DNA of 64,000 nucleotides from Piezodorus guildinii (Eukaryota; Arthropoda; Insecta; Hemiptera; Pentatomidae): the NCBI GenBank assembly GCA_023052935.1, contig CM041293.1, positions 174,707,600 through 174,771,599 on the forward strand, given 5' to 3'. How positions within the stretch are numbered: position 1 is the first letter of the stretch; the number at the start of each line of letters is the position of its first letter. The notes beneath the pieces were generated by a model. The model saw only the letters and a list, made by a program, of their open reading frames with translations, made no database searches and was not told the origin of the DNA. Positions 1-10,499 of this stretch are shown piece after piece. The translations under genes and the position numbers were made by a program.

Positions 1-720
1 GAGGTAGGGAAAGTGGATTTGGTGACAAAAGAAAGTTCCACTGTTGTAGAATGATTGATGTGGGATTCCGGGTGAGGAGTAAATACTTTGGAGAGCTGTG
101 TGGCGAATTCCTCGGCTTTATCTTCATCAAACGCAGCTTAGGAGTCATCACCACGTCGGAGAGGACGGGAAACTTGGTGGTATTTTAGGATTTTTTTAGT
201 GACATTCTACAGAGAATCATCCCGAGCTGATAGGAAAGAAAGGTAGAATAACTCCCGCTTCAATTATCTACAATAGAAGTTATAGGAGCTAGAAGATTCC
301 AGTTGACAGGGCCTCGGACGAATGATATGGGATTCGGAATAGGAGTTAGGGATACTTTTAGGATCAGTGGACTATGGTCGGAGGATAGTTTATCAAATCG
401 AGTTACAGACAAGTTGAGGGAGCCTAATCTGCAGTGGATAAAGAAGTCAAGGATGTCAGGATTACGGTTACGATCGGTTGGCCAGTAGGTAGATGAACCA
501 GATGGTATAAGGCAAACAGCGAATTTCGACTCCGAGAATTCGTGGTTCTGGAACTGTTGGTGCTTGGCGTTAAGTCTGCGCCCACAATGAAATGATTTCC
601 CACGGAATTCAGGAAGGATACAAATTCTGGATTGGAAATGGAATGTTTGGGAGGGCAATATGCAGATGTCAGGGTTACCGGAAGGAAAAACATTTGATTA
701 CTATGGCTGTTGCTTGTAGG
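1..720 (-). mobile_element. Degenerate Jockey-like LINE fragment (endonuclease end, linker, RT start)
   Basis: Minus-strand translation gives the C-terminal part of an APE-type endonuclease: a YWPTDRNRNPDILDFF block near 430-500, then SSDHSPL near 370-400, as in Jockey-clade ORF2 proteins. Further along the minus strand (about 1-200) comes a linker-like stretch containing AFDEDKAEEFA, which normally leads into the reverse transcriptase. Several stops and frame changes interrupt it, so it is dead. It runs off the left edge, so its 3' end is not visible. It lies in an intron of receptor copy A. Confidence 0.7.
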
Positions 721-876
721 AAATCATAGGTGAAAAGTGGAAGTAAATGATAAGAGAGGATATGCCATTCTGAAATCTATGAAGAGGTAATGAGTGTGCA
801 TTTTATATTCTATTTCATTCTTGAGGATGGTCCTAAGATTTATGATGATGATAATTCATGATATACTTTTCTGTAG

Positions 877-1171
877 GTATGGTTAGAATCGCTATGGTTC
901 CAGTCTGGACGCCATTTGATAAATCTCAATGGTATGTAGTAGCCTTCTTATGGCTTGTTGAGTACATCATAGCATGGACCACTCCTGGCATAGTCTTCGG
1001 GGCTACATTTTTCATATTGTTCTCCTTGGAGGAACTAGGGATACAACTTCAGATCCTCAAGAAGAGCCTGAATAACGTGATCCAAAGAGCTGAAAGGCTG
1101 GGATGTCCATTGGAGGATAACATTAAACTATGCTTACAATATTCCATCAGGCATCATCAGGTGCTTTTCCA
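877..1171 (+). CDS. Odorant receptor A, exon a (transmembrane core)
   Basis: 295-nt exon between a TTTCTGTAG acceptor and a GTAAGT donor. It starts by completing a Gly codon and ends with two bases of a Gln codon. It encodes two hydrophobic segments (around VAFLWLVEYIIAW and IVFGATFFILF), then an amphipathic stretch ending SIRHHQVLF. It differs from the equivalent exon of copy B (33524-33818) at about nine residues, with no length change. Confidence 0.88.
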
Positions 1172-4100
1172 GTAAGTCCAAGTTATGTTATGTAAATATG
1201 CATATGAACTATAACGTGTTTATATATAGAGGAATCACTTTGGTCAGCTAATCCGCACAGCTTCTGTGGACGTCATTGGCCCGCATCACAATTACTTCCA
1301 TAGTTGTTTTACTAGTCTTATGAGATAACAAATATATAAATAAATGAAAACTAATTATACAATTTTAGTTAAACTAGAAAAAAAATGGTTTACTAGCATA
1401 CGTGATGTGAATAAGAAATAGTTATTTAGAAATGAAAAATATAAAACAAAATACAATACTTATTTACGAATTTCATCACATTCACAACAAACATCAATAA
1501 TACATAATAAAGTCTTTATTTTAGGCATTATACTGTCGGTGCCCTTTACTATTTTTATTTGTTAATCCATATATAAAGGTGGGGACCCCATCGTCCAGTC
1601 GTTAGACTGCAGACAGCTACTGGCCCTCCTAGTAGGTAGAACAGTACACTGATACTCACACACAGTACACTACACACAGCACACTACACTCACCCCCACA
1701 CTGCATACAAAGCTCACGTACACTACATACCTTAGGGTCACTTCCAACTGCCCCGGACGGGGAAGTAAGTCAGGAGGCTTAGAGGAGGCAGCCCCTCCAC
1801 CTAACTAGGGGGCGAGGACTGATAACCCTTACCTCTGAAACCTTTACATCGTTAGACCTCAACGGACTGCCTCATGTTAACCGACACGAAAACCGTCAAA
1901 TGGACTTTCGACTATCCTTTTGGAATATTTCAACTCTATCTATATAGACCAGGAAGATTTCGCGACCTCGTGAATGAACTAGACAAGAATAGATATGACC
2001 TTGCTGCTATCCAAGAAATTCGATGGACCGAAAGCGGGTTAACTGAAAAAAGACTTCATACAATTTATTATAGCGGCCAACCAAGAAACCATAGCCTCGG
2101 AACCGGCTTCATTGTGAAATGGCGAATGTAACTAATTCTAGGCAAAAGAAACTTGAATATACTAAGAAGTGGAATCTCCAAAAGCTGCAATATCCTGATC
2201 AATGCAACTCTTTCCAAGCCCATAAAGGTAGGACACTGCATGAAACACTGAGTAATGTTATTAGTGAAGACCCTTAGGCGGTATGGAACAATGTAGAGCT
2301 GGCAATTACAAGAATTGCACCTGAATGCATAGGCCAAAAGGAACATGAAACATGGTCACCTTGGTTTGATGAAGAATGCCGAAAGGTAACAGATGCGAAG
2401 AACGTAGCCTACCAAGCCTTGATTCAAACGATCCAAAAGGGGACACACAGAGGAATGCCGCAAAAGGAGGAGAGATCGGAATAGGGTGGCTTAAGAAGAA
2501 GAAGAAATTATGGGAAATTGGAAATAACGGCATTGAAGGAAATAGAAGTTCACAAGAGTGAGAATGAAAACAGGCTCTTCTTTCAGAAGGTGAACAATGG
2601 TAGATACCTTTCAAACCTAAAATTCGAGCATGCAGAAAAGAAAATGGGGATCTCTGGAACAATAAGGAAGAAATACTTCAGCGTGAGCAAGATATTTCAG
2701 TGGTTTAGGGAGGAAATAATGAAAAAGGTGTGGGGTCACCCATAGCGTAGTGGCTAGCATAATAGCTTTCTATGCCAAAGGTTGCGGGTTCAAAACCGCG
2801 GGTGGTCCGTGGTTTTTAATCGGAGTAAAAGATCCTTAGTTATGCCGTCCTTCGGAAGGGACGTTAAAAGGTGGTACCGATCCTGTGCGATATCAGGTCT
2901 GTTAAAGATCCCTATCCTAATAAAACATAATAATAATAATAATAATAATAATAGCTTACCGAACCGAGGTTCGATGCCGATACCACCAAACTTCGCCTGC
3001 ATAGACTCGTCCAATGTTCACCGGTCAAGCCCAAGCCCCCGAGATCAGCCTTAATGCAATCCTCCCATCGACGCTTCGGCCTACCATTCGGACGCCTACC
3101 AGTCGGTTCAGCGAATACCAACTTTCTCGGAATCCGTTCCTCACTAAGCCCAACAACTTTACGCGCCCATTTGAGTCTCCGCGATGCTATCAACTCAATT
3201 ATATTCACAGGGTACAAACTCCGCAATTCCGCGTTATGCAACCTTCTAAACTCCCCAGTGGCCTCATCTCTCTTTGGACCAAATATTTTACGCAATACCT
3301 TATTTTCGAAAACCTTAAGCCGCTGTTCATCCTTTAAAGTAAGCGGCCACGTTTCACATCCGTAAAGAACCGTTGGAAGAATAATAGTTTTATAAATTCT
3401 AATCTTTAAGTTTTTAGATAGAAGCCGCGAACTAAGTAACTTAGCAACTGAATAATAACACGCATTTCCCACCTTTAACCGGGACTTTATTTCTTCCTGG
3501 ATTTCATTTTTTCTAGTTATAATTGAACCTAAATACTTGAATTTCTCTACGTGTTCCAAAGTATGACCTGATACATCAATATCACCAAGATCGACACCGT
3601 TTCTGCTACTGATCATATACTTCGTCTTATCGGTATTTAATTCGAGTCCTATTTCTTTACCGGTTTTTATTAACACACTTGTATTTAGTTGTATGGTTTC
3701 CGTGTCTTCACCTAGCAGTACCAGATCATCGGCATACCCCAAAACCGGAATCTTGTCACCCATATTTAAGCCTTTCTCGGTACACATCACCTTTTCTATG
3801 ACATACTCTAAAGCTATATTAAATAACACAGGTGAAAGGGAGTCACCCTGTTTCAAACCCGATCGCACCTCAAATCTCTCGGAGTAATTATGACCGATTC
3901 TAACTTTATGGAATGTTTCCGACAAACACATCTCTACTAGGTTTACTAACTTTTTAGGTATTCCCTGTTCAATCATGATGTTATATAGCTTCTGACGGTC
4001 TATTGAATCATAAGCCTTTTTAAAATCGATATAAAGTTGATGGACTACACCGTTGTATTCCAATTTTTTCTCTAATATTTGACGTAAGGAAAATATTTGG

Positions 4101-7100
4101 TCAATAGTCGAGCGATTCCGCCTAAAACCACATTGGTAATCTCCGATAATTTCCTCAGCGTATTCCGTTATTCGACTAGTTAGAATTGACGAGAATATTT
4201 TATAGCATACTGGGAGAAGAGAGATCCCACGATAGTTGTTACAATCCGACCTCGGTCCTTTTTTGTGAATCGGAATAAGTATTGATTCTTTCCATTCTTC
4301 GGGCATTTTTTCAGTTTCCCAGATCTTTTTAACTAAAAAATGTATTTTGGAAACGCCCGCTTCTCCACACGCCTTGATTAATTCACTCGTGATATTATCA
4401 TTTCCTGCGGCCTTATAACGTTTTAATTTTCCTATCGCCATTTCGACTTCCTCTTTACTCGGTGCGTCTATCCATGCCTAATAAAACATGGATAGGCAAA
4501 ATTTAGGACTCCCACCGTAGCATCGTCCGATTAGCCAAAGTAGCATAAAAGTGACGTTAAACGAATAAACAAACATGAAAAAGATGTTGAGCCACCAGAT
4601 TTCGAAGAGCTTGTAGGTCCAATCCAGAAAATTAGGAGCCATAAGGCACCAGGTGAGGACGGATTACCGGCAGAAATGAAATGAAATGAAAAAAACTTCT
4701 TTATTATCCTGGGACTAAAGTCCCTTAAGAATAAAATAAAAGTACATAATTGATGACCGGAACAATGTGGTCATGGCTTAGAATAACAAATTACAAAACT
4801 AAAAAAATAATTAAGGTCGTAATATATGTACATCTATACAAGTCAGACTTTCAGAATGAATTCATCAGTGATAATTTAAGTAATATAAACGTAAAAAGAA
4901 AAAATAATAATTAGTATTTATAGCATCAGCAGTTTGAAGTTATTGTCTGTTTGACTGGATAAGGAGAAGGTGGTTGAAAAGGAGTTATTTGAAGGAGGAA
5001 GCAGTTCTTACATGACAGATCTCAGGAGGGATAGAATTCCAAAGAGAGGTTGCTTTGGCTAAAAAGGACTTGTCAAAAGGAGCAATACGGTGAGGAGGAG
5101 GGTAGAGGTCAGAAAGAAAGGATCTGGTAGAACGGGACTGAATAGATGATTTAAATTGAAGGGATTGGAAGATGTAGCTGGGACGATGAGTTCTGATAAC
5201 CTGGTAGAGGAAGGAAGCTAGGAAATACTGGCATCTGTAACGAGGATAACGCCACCTTAACTCGGTGTAATACTGGGTTATATGGGTGTCTCTGGTGATC
5301 AAAAATACAAACCGTATTGCACAGATCATAGTACGCTTGAGTTCTGCTTCGAGCTCACCTGAAAGTTCGCTGTACACCTCGCAACCGTAGTCAAAGTGGG
5401 GAAAGACAAGGGAAGAAACATGGAGTTTACGAATATTGAATGGCAGGAGGTGATGGAGGCGACGGAATTGCTTTAGGGTTGCTATGGCTCCGCGGGATAT
5501 TTGGGAGATGTGCGGTTTCCAAGAGAGAATTTGATCAAGAGTAATACCTAGGTTCTTGACAGATGAATGAAAAGAGATAAGAGTGTTGTTTAGGAAAGGT
5601 CCATCTTTACAAATCTCCATCTCTCCTCAGGCCTGTCCTAACATACGCCTCCCAGACATGGATTCCACATAGGATAGAAAAATTCTGCTGATCTTCCCGA
5701 GGAAGATCCTTCGAAGAATCTATGGGCCGGTAAGGGATGAAGAAGCCTGGGGAAGAAGAAGAAATAAGGAACTACATGAACTTCTCCAGGATCTAGACAT
5801 TGGGACCTTCATCAGGCTGAGACGTCTTGGTTGGGCAGAACATGTCGCACGGATGAGTAACGACGAAATGCCTAAAAGAGTGATTGAAGAAGAAATCCAT
5901 CGTCCACGCACGAAACCTGTTTGGAGTTCAAATTAGGAAGGCAGCAGCCAAACACCGAGCAGAATAGAAATGCGAATAAAAAAAAAGGCCAGGACACACC
6001 ACAGGGTCGTAGCTCCATAAGACAGATAGATAGATAATCCATATATTTTATGATATTGTTCGAATTACTCGAAAAGTGCATAGTTTATACTATAATGCAC
6101 AATCAAATATGAACATTTACTAAGTCCTAACACTAAAAACATACAATCTAAGCTGTGAAATACTCTATCTGATAATGATTATTTTTACTAATAGCAACGC
6201 AACAAGGCTTATCAAACATATTCAAAGTTCAACACTGCCTTAGAACACCACAAAACAATTAAACAACACAATCTTAACACCTCAAAAGCGCACTGACTAA
6301 CCACTTAGGCCAAGCACAGTCATCATCAGCGACAAAGCCTTCTATAGTGAACCCTGCTCTATATGTAAACACACTGTATGAATAGATTATCTTTGTTTAG
6401 TTTTATTTTGCAGTAAATAGTGATTTAAACGATAATTATTTACAGGTTTAAGAATATGCTGAATGAAACCATCTCATTGCCAGGTTTCGGATTATTTGTC
6501 AGTTTTTCTATAATGCTCTGCCTTAGTGGATTTATTTTCACATTAGTAAGTAATACTTTTGTGATTATTTTTTTTAATTTTGCCAGAATTATCTGCTTTA
6601 AATTATTACGAATTATCTGCTTTAAATTATTATTAATTATGTTATTAAATCCGATATCCCGTCATTACTACATTTCATCATCTTAATTACATGCGCATGC
6701 TCGAAATGTAACTGGTCGCAGATATTTGATATGGATTTGTTGAAATGAATTTCCGAGCCAAAATACCTTAGACAAAACCATTCCAACATGCTCATTTTGT
6801 ACTGATTCAAAATAGTGTGGATTGTGTTATTAAATCCAATGTCGAAATTCGACTGATCACGAATCTTAAATCTGTGCTTGTGTGAGAAAAGAATTTCTCT
6901 CTTTACGCAAAAGCTAAAATGCTCCGACTCCAGTACAATAATTCTTCATTACTATTACCAGCATTACCAGGACATTGCAGACTGTATGGATCGCATCCTC
7001 GTTAGTCAATTCTATTATAGTTTCTTCTGGGGGCTATATCGATAAAAGAGGTAGCGATAAGGCAAAATGGAAGGATGTTGTACTACAAACTGGACATAAC

Positions 7101-8243
7101 AGGAAGCAACTCCCTATGCAAAACAGAAAGCATATTCTTCTAATCTTTAATTTCTTCAGTAGCTCATGTTGATTTATTATTTCATTTCTTTATTAGTTTG
7201 TACTACCTTCTTTTGTTCTCAATTTAAACCAACTGTTTCTGTCTGTTTATTCATTCGACGTCACTTTCTGCTGTTGTGGCCAATCGAATGATGCTACATT
7301 GGGAGTTCTAAATTTTGCATATCCAGGTTTAGTTATAACTGAGTACCTGACATCGCTCAAACTAGGGTTCACCTTCTTACGTCCCCTCCGAAGAAACTAA
7401 CTAAGGAATTTTTCATCCATTAAAAAAATCCTTGTGCCACTGTCAGGTTTGAACCAGCGACCTTGTGTATGGAAAGCAGTTATGCCAGTCACTACACAAC
7501 AAATGACACTACCCCACTGATTTTTAACTGAGTAAATTTTCTATTTTCAATTATTTAACACCTTCACTGTATCTTGTGGTTTGTTGGCACTGGTGAAGAC
7601 CCACAAAATGGGTTGAAATGTTGTTTAAATTTATAGCTTTACTCTATTTTCTCATTGTTGACCCCCATCCAACAATAACACCCTTCATAAGAAAAACTTC
7701 TTTGAAATTAAGTTATAATTAATATTTAGTAAAATTTTTACAATTTATTTTTCAGAATGAAGTCCCTCTTGTTTCAAAATCAGTTTTTGGGCTATTTCTG
7801 TTGTCAGAATTTGTAATGTTGTTCGCACTATGTTATTTTGGTGAAAAAATTATAGAGTTGGTATGTATTACATTTTATACAATAATTCTTTTAGTACATA
7901 TATTATTTTACAACTTCAAAACAATTACAATATTAGGTTTATTCCAGAGTGATGAGGTAGGTGATGCATTGTATGACAGTGATTGGGTCGATAATTCAAG
8001 ATTGATGAAAAATTACATGCTGATAATCCAGATGAGGAGTCGTCGCAAAATGAAGATAAGTTTGATGGGTTTCATGGACATATCTCGAAATACATTTTCA
8101 AATGTAATCTATAGATGTTGTTTTTTCTCAATGATTGGTAATAAATATGAATAGGGAACAAATTAAATAATTTCCTACTTTATTTTTTCCAGATAAGCAG
8201 CACATCATACTCATACCTTAATCTTATGAGTGAATTCAATTGA
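877..8243 (+). CDS. Insect odorant receptor copy A, 3' half of gene (five coding exons)
   Basis: Seven-transmembrane odorant receptor (7tm_6 family), an odour-binding subunit that in insects forms ion channels with the co-receptor Orco in sensory-neuron dendrites. Coding exons are 877-1171, 6446-6545, 7756-7860, 7948-8103 and 8193-8243. All have AG/GT borders and compatible phases, giving about 235 residues without a stop. Family hallmarks are visible: CYFGE, then ALYDSDW, a basic loop, and a C-terminal SYSYLNLMSEF stretch. The 5' exons lie outside the window. The first intron holds a nested LINE (1575-6034) and the second a SINE. The gene looks functional as far as visible. Ligand unknown. 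Confidence 0.9.
1172..1562 (+). other. Intron of receptor A, homologous to copy B intron
   Basis: AT-rich intron sequence aligning by eye with 33819-34250 downstream of the paralogous exon. Both contain, for example, AAATATATAAATAAATGAAAA and TTTTAGTTAAAC. No coding sequence was seen. Homology stops near the insertion site of the LINE at 1575. Confidence 0.7.
1563..1574. repeat. Left target-site duplication of the 1575-6034 LINE
   Basis: TAATCCATATAT here is repeated exactly at 6035-6046, right after a GATA-repeat tail. Confidence 0.85.
2912..4441 (-). pseudogene. Reverse transcriptase of 5'-truncated LINE (509 codons open)
   Basis: An open frame with RT motifs in order: PIHKKG and NYRGISLLPVCYKIFS, then YGDY-type QCGFRRNRST, motif A LYIDFKKAYDSID, motif B GLKQGDSLSPVLFN and motif C GYADDLVLLGE. 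A connection region and a C-terminal GRPKRRWEDCIKADLG tail follow. The last residues are poly-Tyr read from the (TAA)n tail; relative copy 2 has a stop just before that point, so the native end is probably near VVSASNL. The endonuclease is absent by 5' truncation, so the copy cannot move by itself even though its RT frame is intact. No genuine start codon context can be assigned. Confidence 0.85.
2916..4489 (-). mobile_element. 5'-truncated LINE (copy 1 of three) inserted into the SINE; 13-bp TSD
   Basis: The element body 2929-4476 is bounded by CCTAATAAAACAT at 2916-2928 and 4477-4489. It lies in reverse orientation, with a (TAA)n microsatellite as 3' tail (2929-2953 on the plus strand). Only the RT half survives, so it is a typical 5'-truncated reverse-transcribed copy. 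Relatives are at 37105-38368 and 16391-16655. Confidence 0.9.
4679..5622 (-). mobile_element. Jockey-like LINE 3' fragment inserted in the LINE RT
   Basis: Minus-strand frame 5620-4985 (211 codons) reads NLGITLDQILSWKPHI, then FPHFDYGCEVYSELSG and ATSLWNSIPPEICHV, the C-terminal part of a Jockey-type ORF2. The 3' end, at 4679 on the plus strand, is a TTTCATTTCATTT-type tail like that of the 28844-31640 element, so both belong to one family. The host LINE resumes at about 5625, after losing its RT core. Confidence 0.8.
6047..6445 (+). other. Intron of receptor A with pre-insertion (empty) hAT site
   Basis: Non-coding. From about 6258 it aligns with 35650-35700 and 36121-36307 of copy B. The 420-bp hAT-like insertion of copy B is absent here, near 6301-6310. 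Confidence 0.65.
6446..6545 (+). CDS. Odorant receptor A, exon b
   Basis: 100-nt exon, TTTACAG acceptor, GTAAGT donor. It encodes FKNMLNETISLPGFGLFVSF and a hydrophobic stretch ending FIFTL (transmembrane). Equivalent to 36308-36407 with about four substitutions. A small direct repeat (AATTATCTGCTTTAAATTATTA twice) lies just downstream at 6587-6636. Confidence 0.85.
7245..7527 (-). mobile_element. tRNA-derived SINE in receptor A intron
   Basis: Same SINE family as 2728-4574, reversed. The B-box-like GGTTTGAACC appears on the plus strand near 7448-7458, and the 3' AATAAACAGACA end near 7245. It sits 229 bp before exon c, as does the SINE at 40358-40640 in copy B. It therefore inserted before the gene duplication. 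Confidence 0.85.
7756..7860 (+). CDS. Odorant receptor A, exon c
   Basis: 105-nt in-phase exon (TTTTTCAG acceptor, GTATGT donor). It encodes NEVPLVSKSVFGLFLLSEF and the diagnostic CYFGEKIIEL of 7tm_6 receptors. One residue (K/Q) differs from copy B. Confidence 0.9.
7948..8103 (+). CDS. Odorant receptor A, exon d
   Basis: 156-nt in-phase exon encoding SDEVGDALYDSDWVDN, the conserved 7tm_6 segment, then RLMKNYMLIIQMRSRRKM. Protein identical to copy B exon 41063-41218. The 87-bp intron before it differs at only about three bases from copy B. Confidence 0.9.
8193..8243 (+). CDS. Odorant receptor A, last exon
   Basis: 16 codons plus TGA: ISSTSYSYLNLMSEFN, the usual short C-terminal receptor exon. 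AATAAA-like signals follow within the next 200 bp (for example near 8427). Protein identical to 41308-41358. Confidence 0.88.
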   Translation: MSSTSYSYLNLMSEFN

Positions 8244-8471
8244 ATACCAGATGGAAATAAATATGAGATTCATTTTAGAATATTATAGATACAAGCATTT
8301 GAATAGGTAAATGTAATAGAAATATATCACTAAGTGTATAATCTTAATAAAAAATGTGTCCATTTAATTGTAATTTAAATTTTCCTTTACAATCCCCAAA
8401 CTTGTGTATTTTCTTGCTAAAATAAAACAGATGTTCATCTTGGCATTATTATTTCATCATAATATCCAGCA

Positions 8472-9875
8472 ATGTCATCTTGTGGTGGATGTAGTCTCTT
8501 CTGCATTGGAACGCGGATTGTACTGGGAGCCTTTCTCGACGTGGAACAAGCCTTTGACAGAATCTGGTACCCAGGACTGCTGTACAAACTCTATGATTTC
8601 CTCCCTCCAGCATACTCCCTCATGATCCAGTCCTACCACTCTGATAGAACCTTTAAAATCAACCACAGTCGTTTCTATTCATCCATTTTTACTCATTCCG
8701 CTGGTGTTCCTCAATGCAGAATCCTAGGACCCATCCTTTATACAGTCTATACACCTTTTATCCCAACCCATTTATATATTCAATTTATATATTTACCTGT
8801 TTTTCATCAGCGTTAACAAGATAATCTAGTTATTATTATTGAATCTACAAAATTAAAGGTACTTTATGCGAAGAAAATTTAAAATATCGGCATTTAATCC
8901 CTGTCAGACCATTTTTATCCAAATAAAACCTACATGATATTAAAGCCCATTACATTTTACATCGATATAGTGAGTTTTTACTCATTCCGCTGGTGTTCCT
9001 CAATGCAGAATCCTAGGACCCATCCTTTATACAGTCTATACACATTTTATCCCAACCCATCTTAATATATTCCTTTCTACCTATGCTGATGGCACTTGCG
9101 TGCTATTAGTTAATAACGATCCTATTGCCTCTCAAACTCTCCAATCCTACATCAGAGACCTTGAGGTATAGTGTCAGAATTGGAGAATTAAAATCAATTC
9201 CAACAAATTAACTTTAATCTTCGTCGTAAACCTATGAAATCCTGCCCTACAGTGTCCTTTGATGATATCCCGCTTGTCCCGGTAGAACAAATCCGTTATT
9301 TAGGCCTCCCGCTTGACGAACGTCTGACATGGAATCCATATACAAGACGGAAAAGACAATAAACTGCTCGCCGATTTCGGTTACTTCAACATTTACTTGA
9401 CAGACGCTCGAACCTATCACTTAACTACAAAAGATTCACTTACATGACAATCATAAGACCTATCTGGACCTACAGAGTTGAGATTTGGGACTCTACAAAA
9501 CCATCAAACTCTTCCCGTATTCAATCCTTACAATCTAAAATCCTTAACGCTCCTTACTTTGTCACGAATAAAATCATCCACCAACATCTTAATGTTCCAT
9601 ATGTTGCTGATTCGGCCTGTACCAGGTATCACTCCTTTCAAAACTCCACTCCCACTACAATTCACTAGTTTCAATTCTTGCTTCCTCTTCAATTCCTGAC
9701 CATCCGCCGAGGCGTCTGAAAAGAAGATGGCGTCGAGAACTTCTTGTTTTGATTCAGCACTAGAGTGCTACCAATGGGGAAGTTTCTCTTCATGTATTTT
9801 ATCATTATGTAGCATATATACTTGTTTTATGAAAATATGCTGTTGAAAATTTCAATAAATAAATAAATAACAAAT
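8472..9875 (+). mobile_element. Degenerate Jockey LINE fragment (RT) downstream of receptor A
   Basis: Reads RT motif A (GAFLDVEQAFDRIWYPGLLY), motif B (AGVPQCRILGPILY), YADGTCVLL (a changed YADD), LGLPLDERLTW-like and late-RT blocks in shifting frames. The 3' end is an (AATA)n tail near 9855-9872. It interrupts receptor 3'-flanking sequence shared with copy B (8244-8470 with 41359-41730; 9876-9990 with 41834-41900), so it arrived after the duplication. It is split by a Q repeat at 8772-8974. Confidence 0.8.
8686..9060 (+). repeat. 86-bp direct duplication flanking a 203-bp Q-family insert
   Basis: 8686-8771 and 8975-9060 are 86-bp direct copies with one mismatch, both encoding the RT motif B region. 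Between them lies 8772-8974, which matches the dispersed repeat at 63775-63975 and 24100-24250 (shared AAATTTAAAATATCGG and ACATCGATATAG). Confidence 0.85.
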
Positions 9876-10499
9876 TATGATAATAAACATATATATTTAT
9901 TGTTTTTTGTTTTACATGAGAACTATAAATAATATATACCCACATATATATGTATATATGTACATGCTTATAAACTGTTTGCTGGATTAAAAGTTTGTTT
10001 TATCATGTATCATTTATATTGTATCATTCTAGTAAAAGATAATTCAGTCTTTACTAAAATGCTTTTTTTTTTCTTTTTTTTTCATATTTCCAATTAACAA
10101 CATGAAATTTAATACTTATAATTTATGTAGTTAAGCATCTTGTACTGTAACTATGTTACATTTTAAGATTGTGTAAAGCTATTATGTCACTGTGTTGTTT
10201 ACAATATAGTAGTTCAACGAGATAAACAATTGAGAGCTGATGGGGCTCACCCATTTTTTGTGTTCATGAAAGACTTATGACTAACTTATTACTAACTTAA
10301 CTGACTTATTTCTAACTTAAGTCCTAATCAAAACTAACATTTATTTATGTGGTGTTTTGCCATCGTACTGGAGCTGGTGCTGGAGTCATCGTTTTGAATA
10401 GTGGGTTTGTTAATGATTTTAAAGAATCAAAAAATTTAACATTATTAAGCGTTGTTTAATGTAATCTTAAATTTTTGGTATTTCCGAAATTTCGTGGTG
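9876..10499. other. AT-rich flank, no gene seen
   Basis: Only the first about 120 bp can be explained, as the distal end of the duplicated receptor 3' flank. The rest is AT-rich without a recognisable frame or repeat. Confidence 0.5.

Larger units (their letters stand above)
2719..4583 (+). mobile_element. tRNA-derived SINE, split by a LINE; 9-bp TSD
   Basis: The SINE body is 2728-2928 plus 4490-4574, flanked by ATGAAAAAG at 2719-2727 and 4575-4583. It opens with a tRNA-like head: an A-box-like TAGCGTAGTGGCTAG near 2744-2758 and a B-box-like GGTTCAAAACC near 2787-2797. Its 3' end is AAATAAACAAACA-like. Removing it restores the reading frame of the host LINE from NNEKD into VEPPDFEEL, which confirms the borders. 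Six further copies or fragments lie in this window. Confidence 0.85.
1575..6034 (+). mobile_element. APE-endonuclease LINE (non-LTR retrotransposon), interrupted three times and decayed
   Basis: Flanked by a perfect 12-bp TSD and ending in a short (GATA)n tail. A GC-richer leader (1575-1870) precedes an endonuclease N-terminus (about 1895-2130: RPGRFRDLVNELDKNRYDL, then AAIQEIRWTESG and TIYYSG). An endonuclease-RT linker follows (2230-2735, WSPWFDEECRKVTDAKN). The RT start is at 4584-4677 (IRSHKAPGEDGLPAEM) and the C-terminal tail at 5625-6010 (RLRRLGWAEHVARMSNDEMP). Most of the endonuclease and the RT core are deleted. It is interrupted by a SINE, a LINE inside that SINE, and a Jockey. It belongs to the type often annotated as craniofacial-development-protein-2-like. 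Clade assignment (RTE-like) is tentative. Confidence 0.85.

Noticed and set aside
2790..2800. tRNA gene at the SINE head (A-box/B-box-like sequence)
   Set aside because: The same head recurs in several dispersed copies followed by an unrelated body; the acceptor and anticodon stems cannot be paired. It is SINE, not a functional tRNA.
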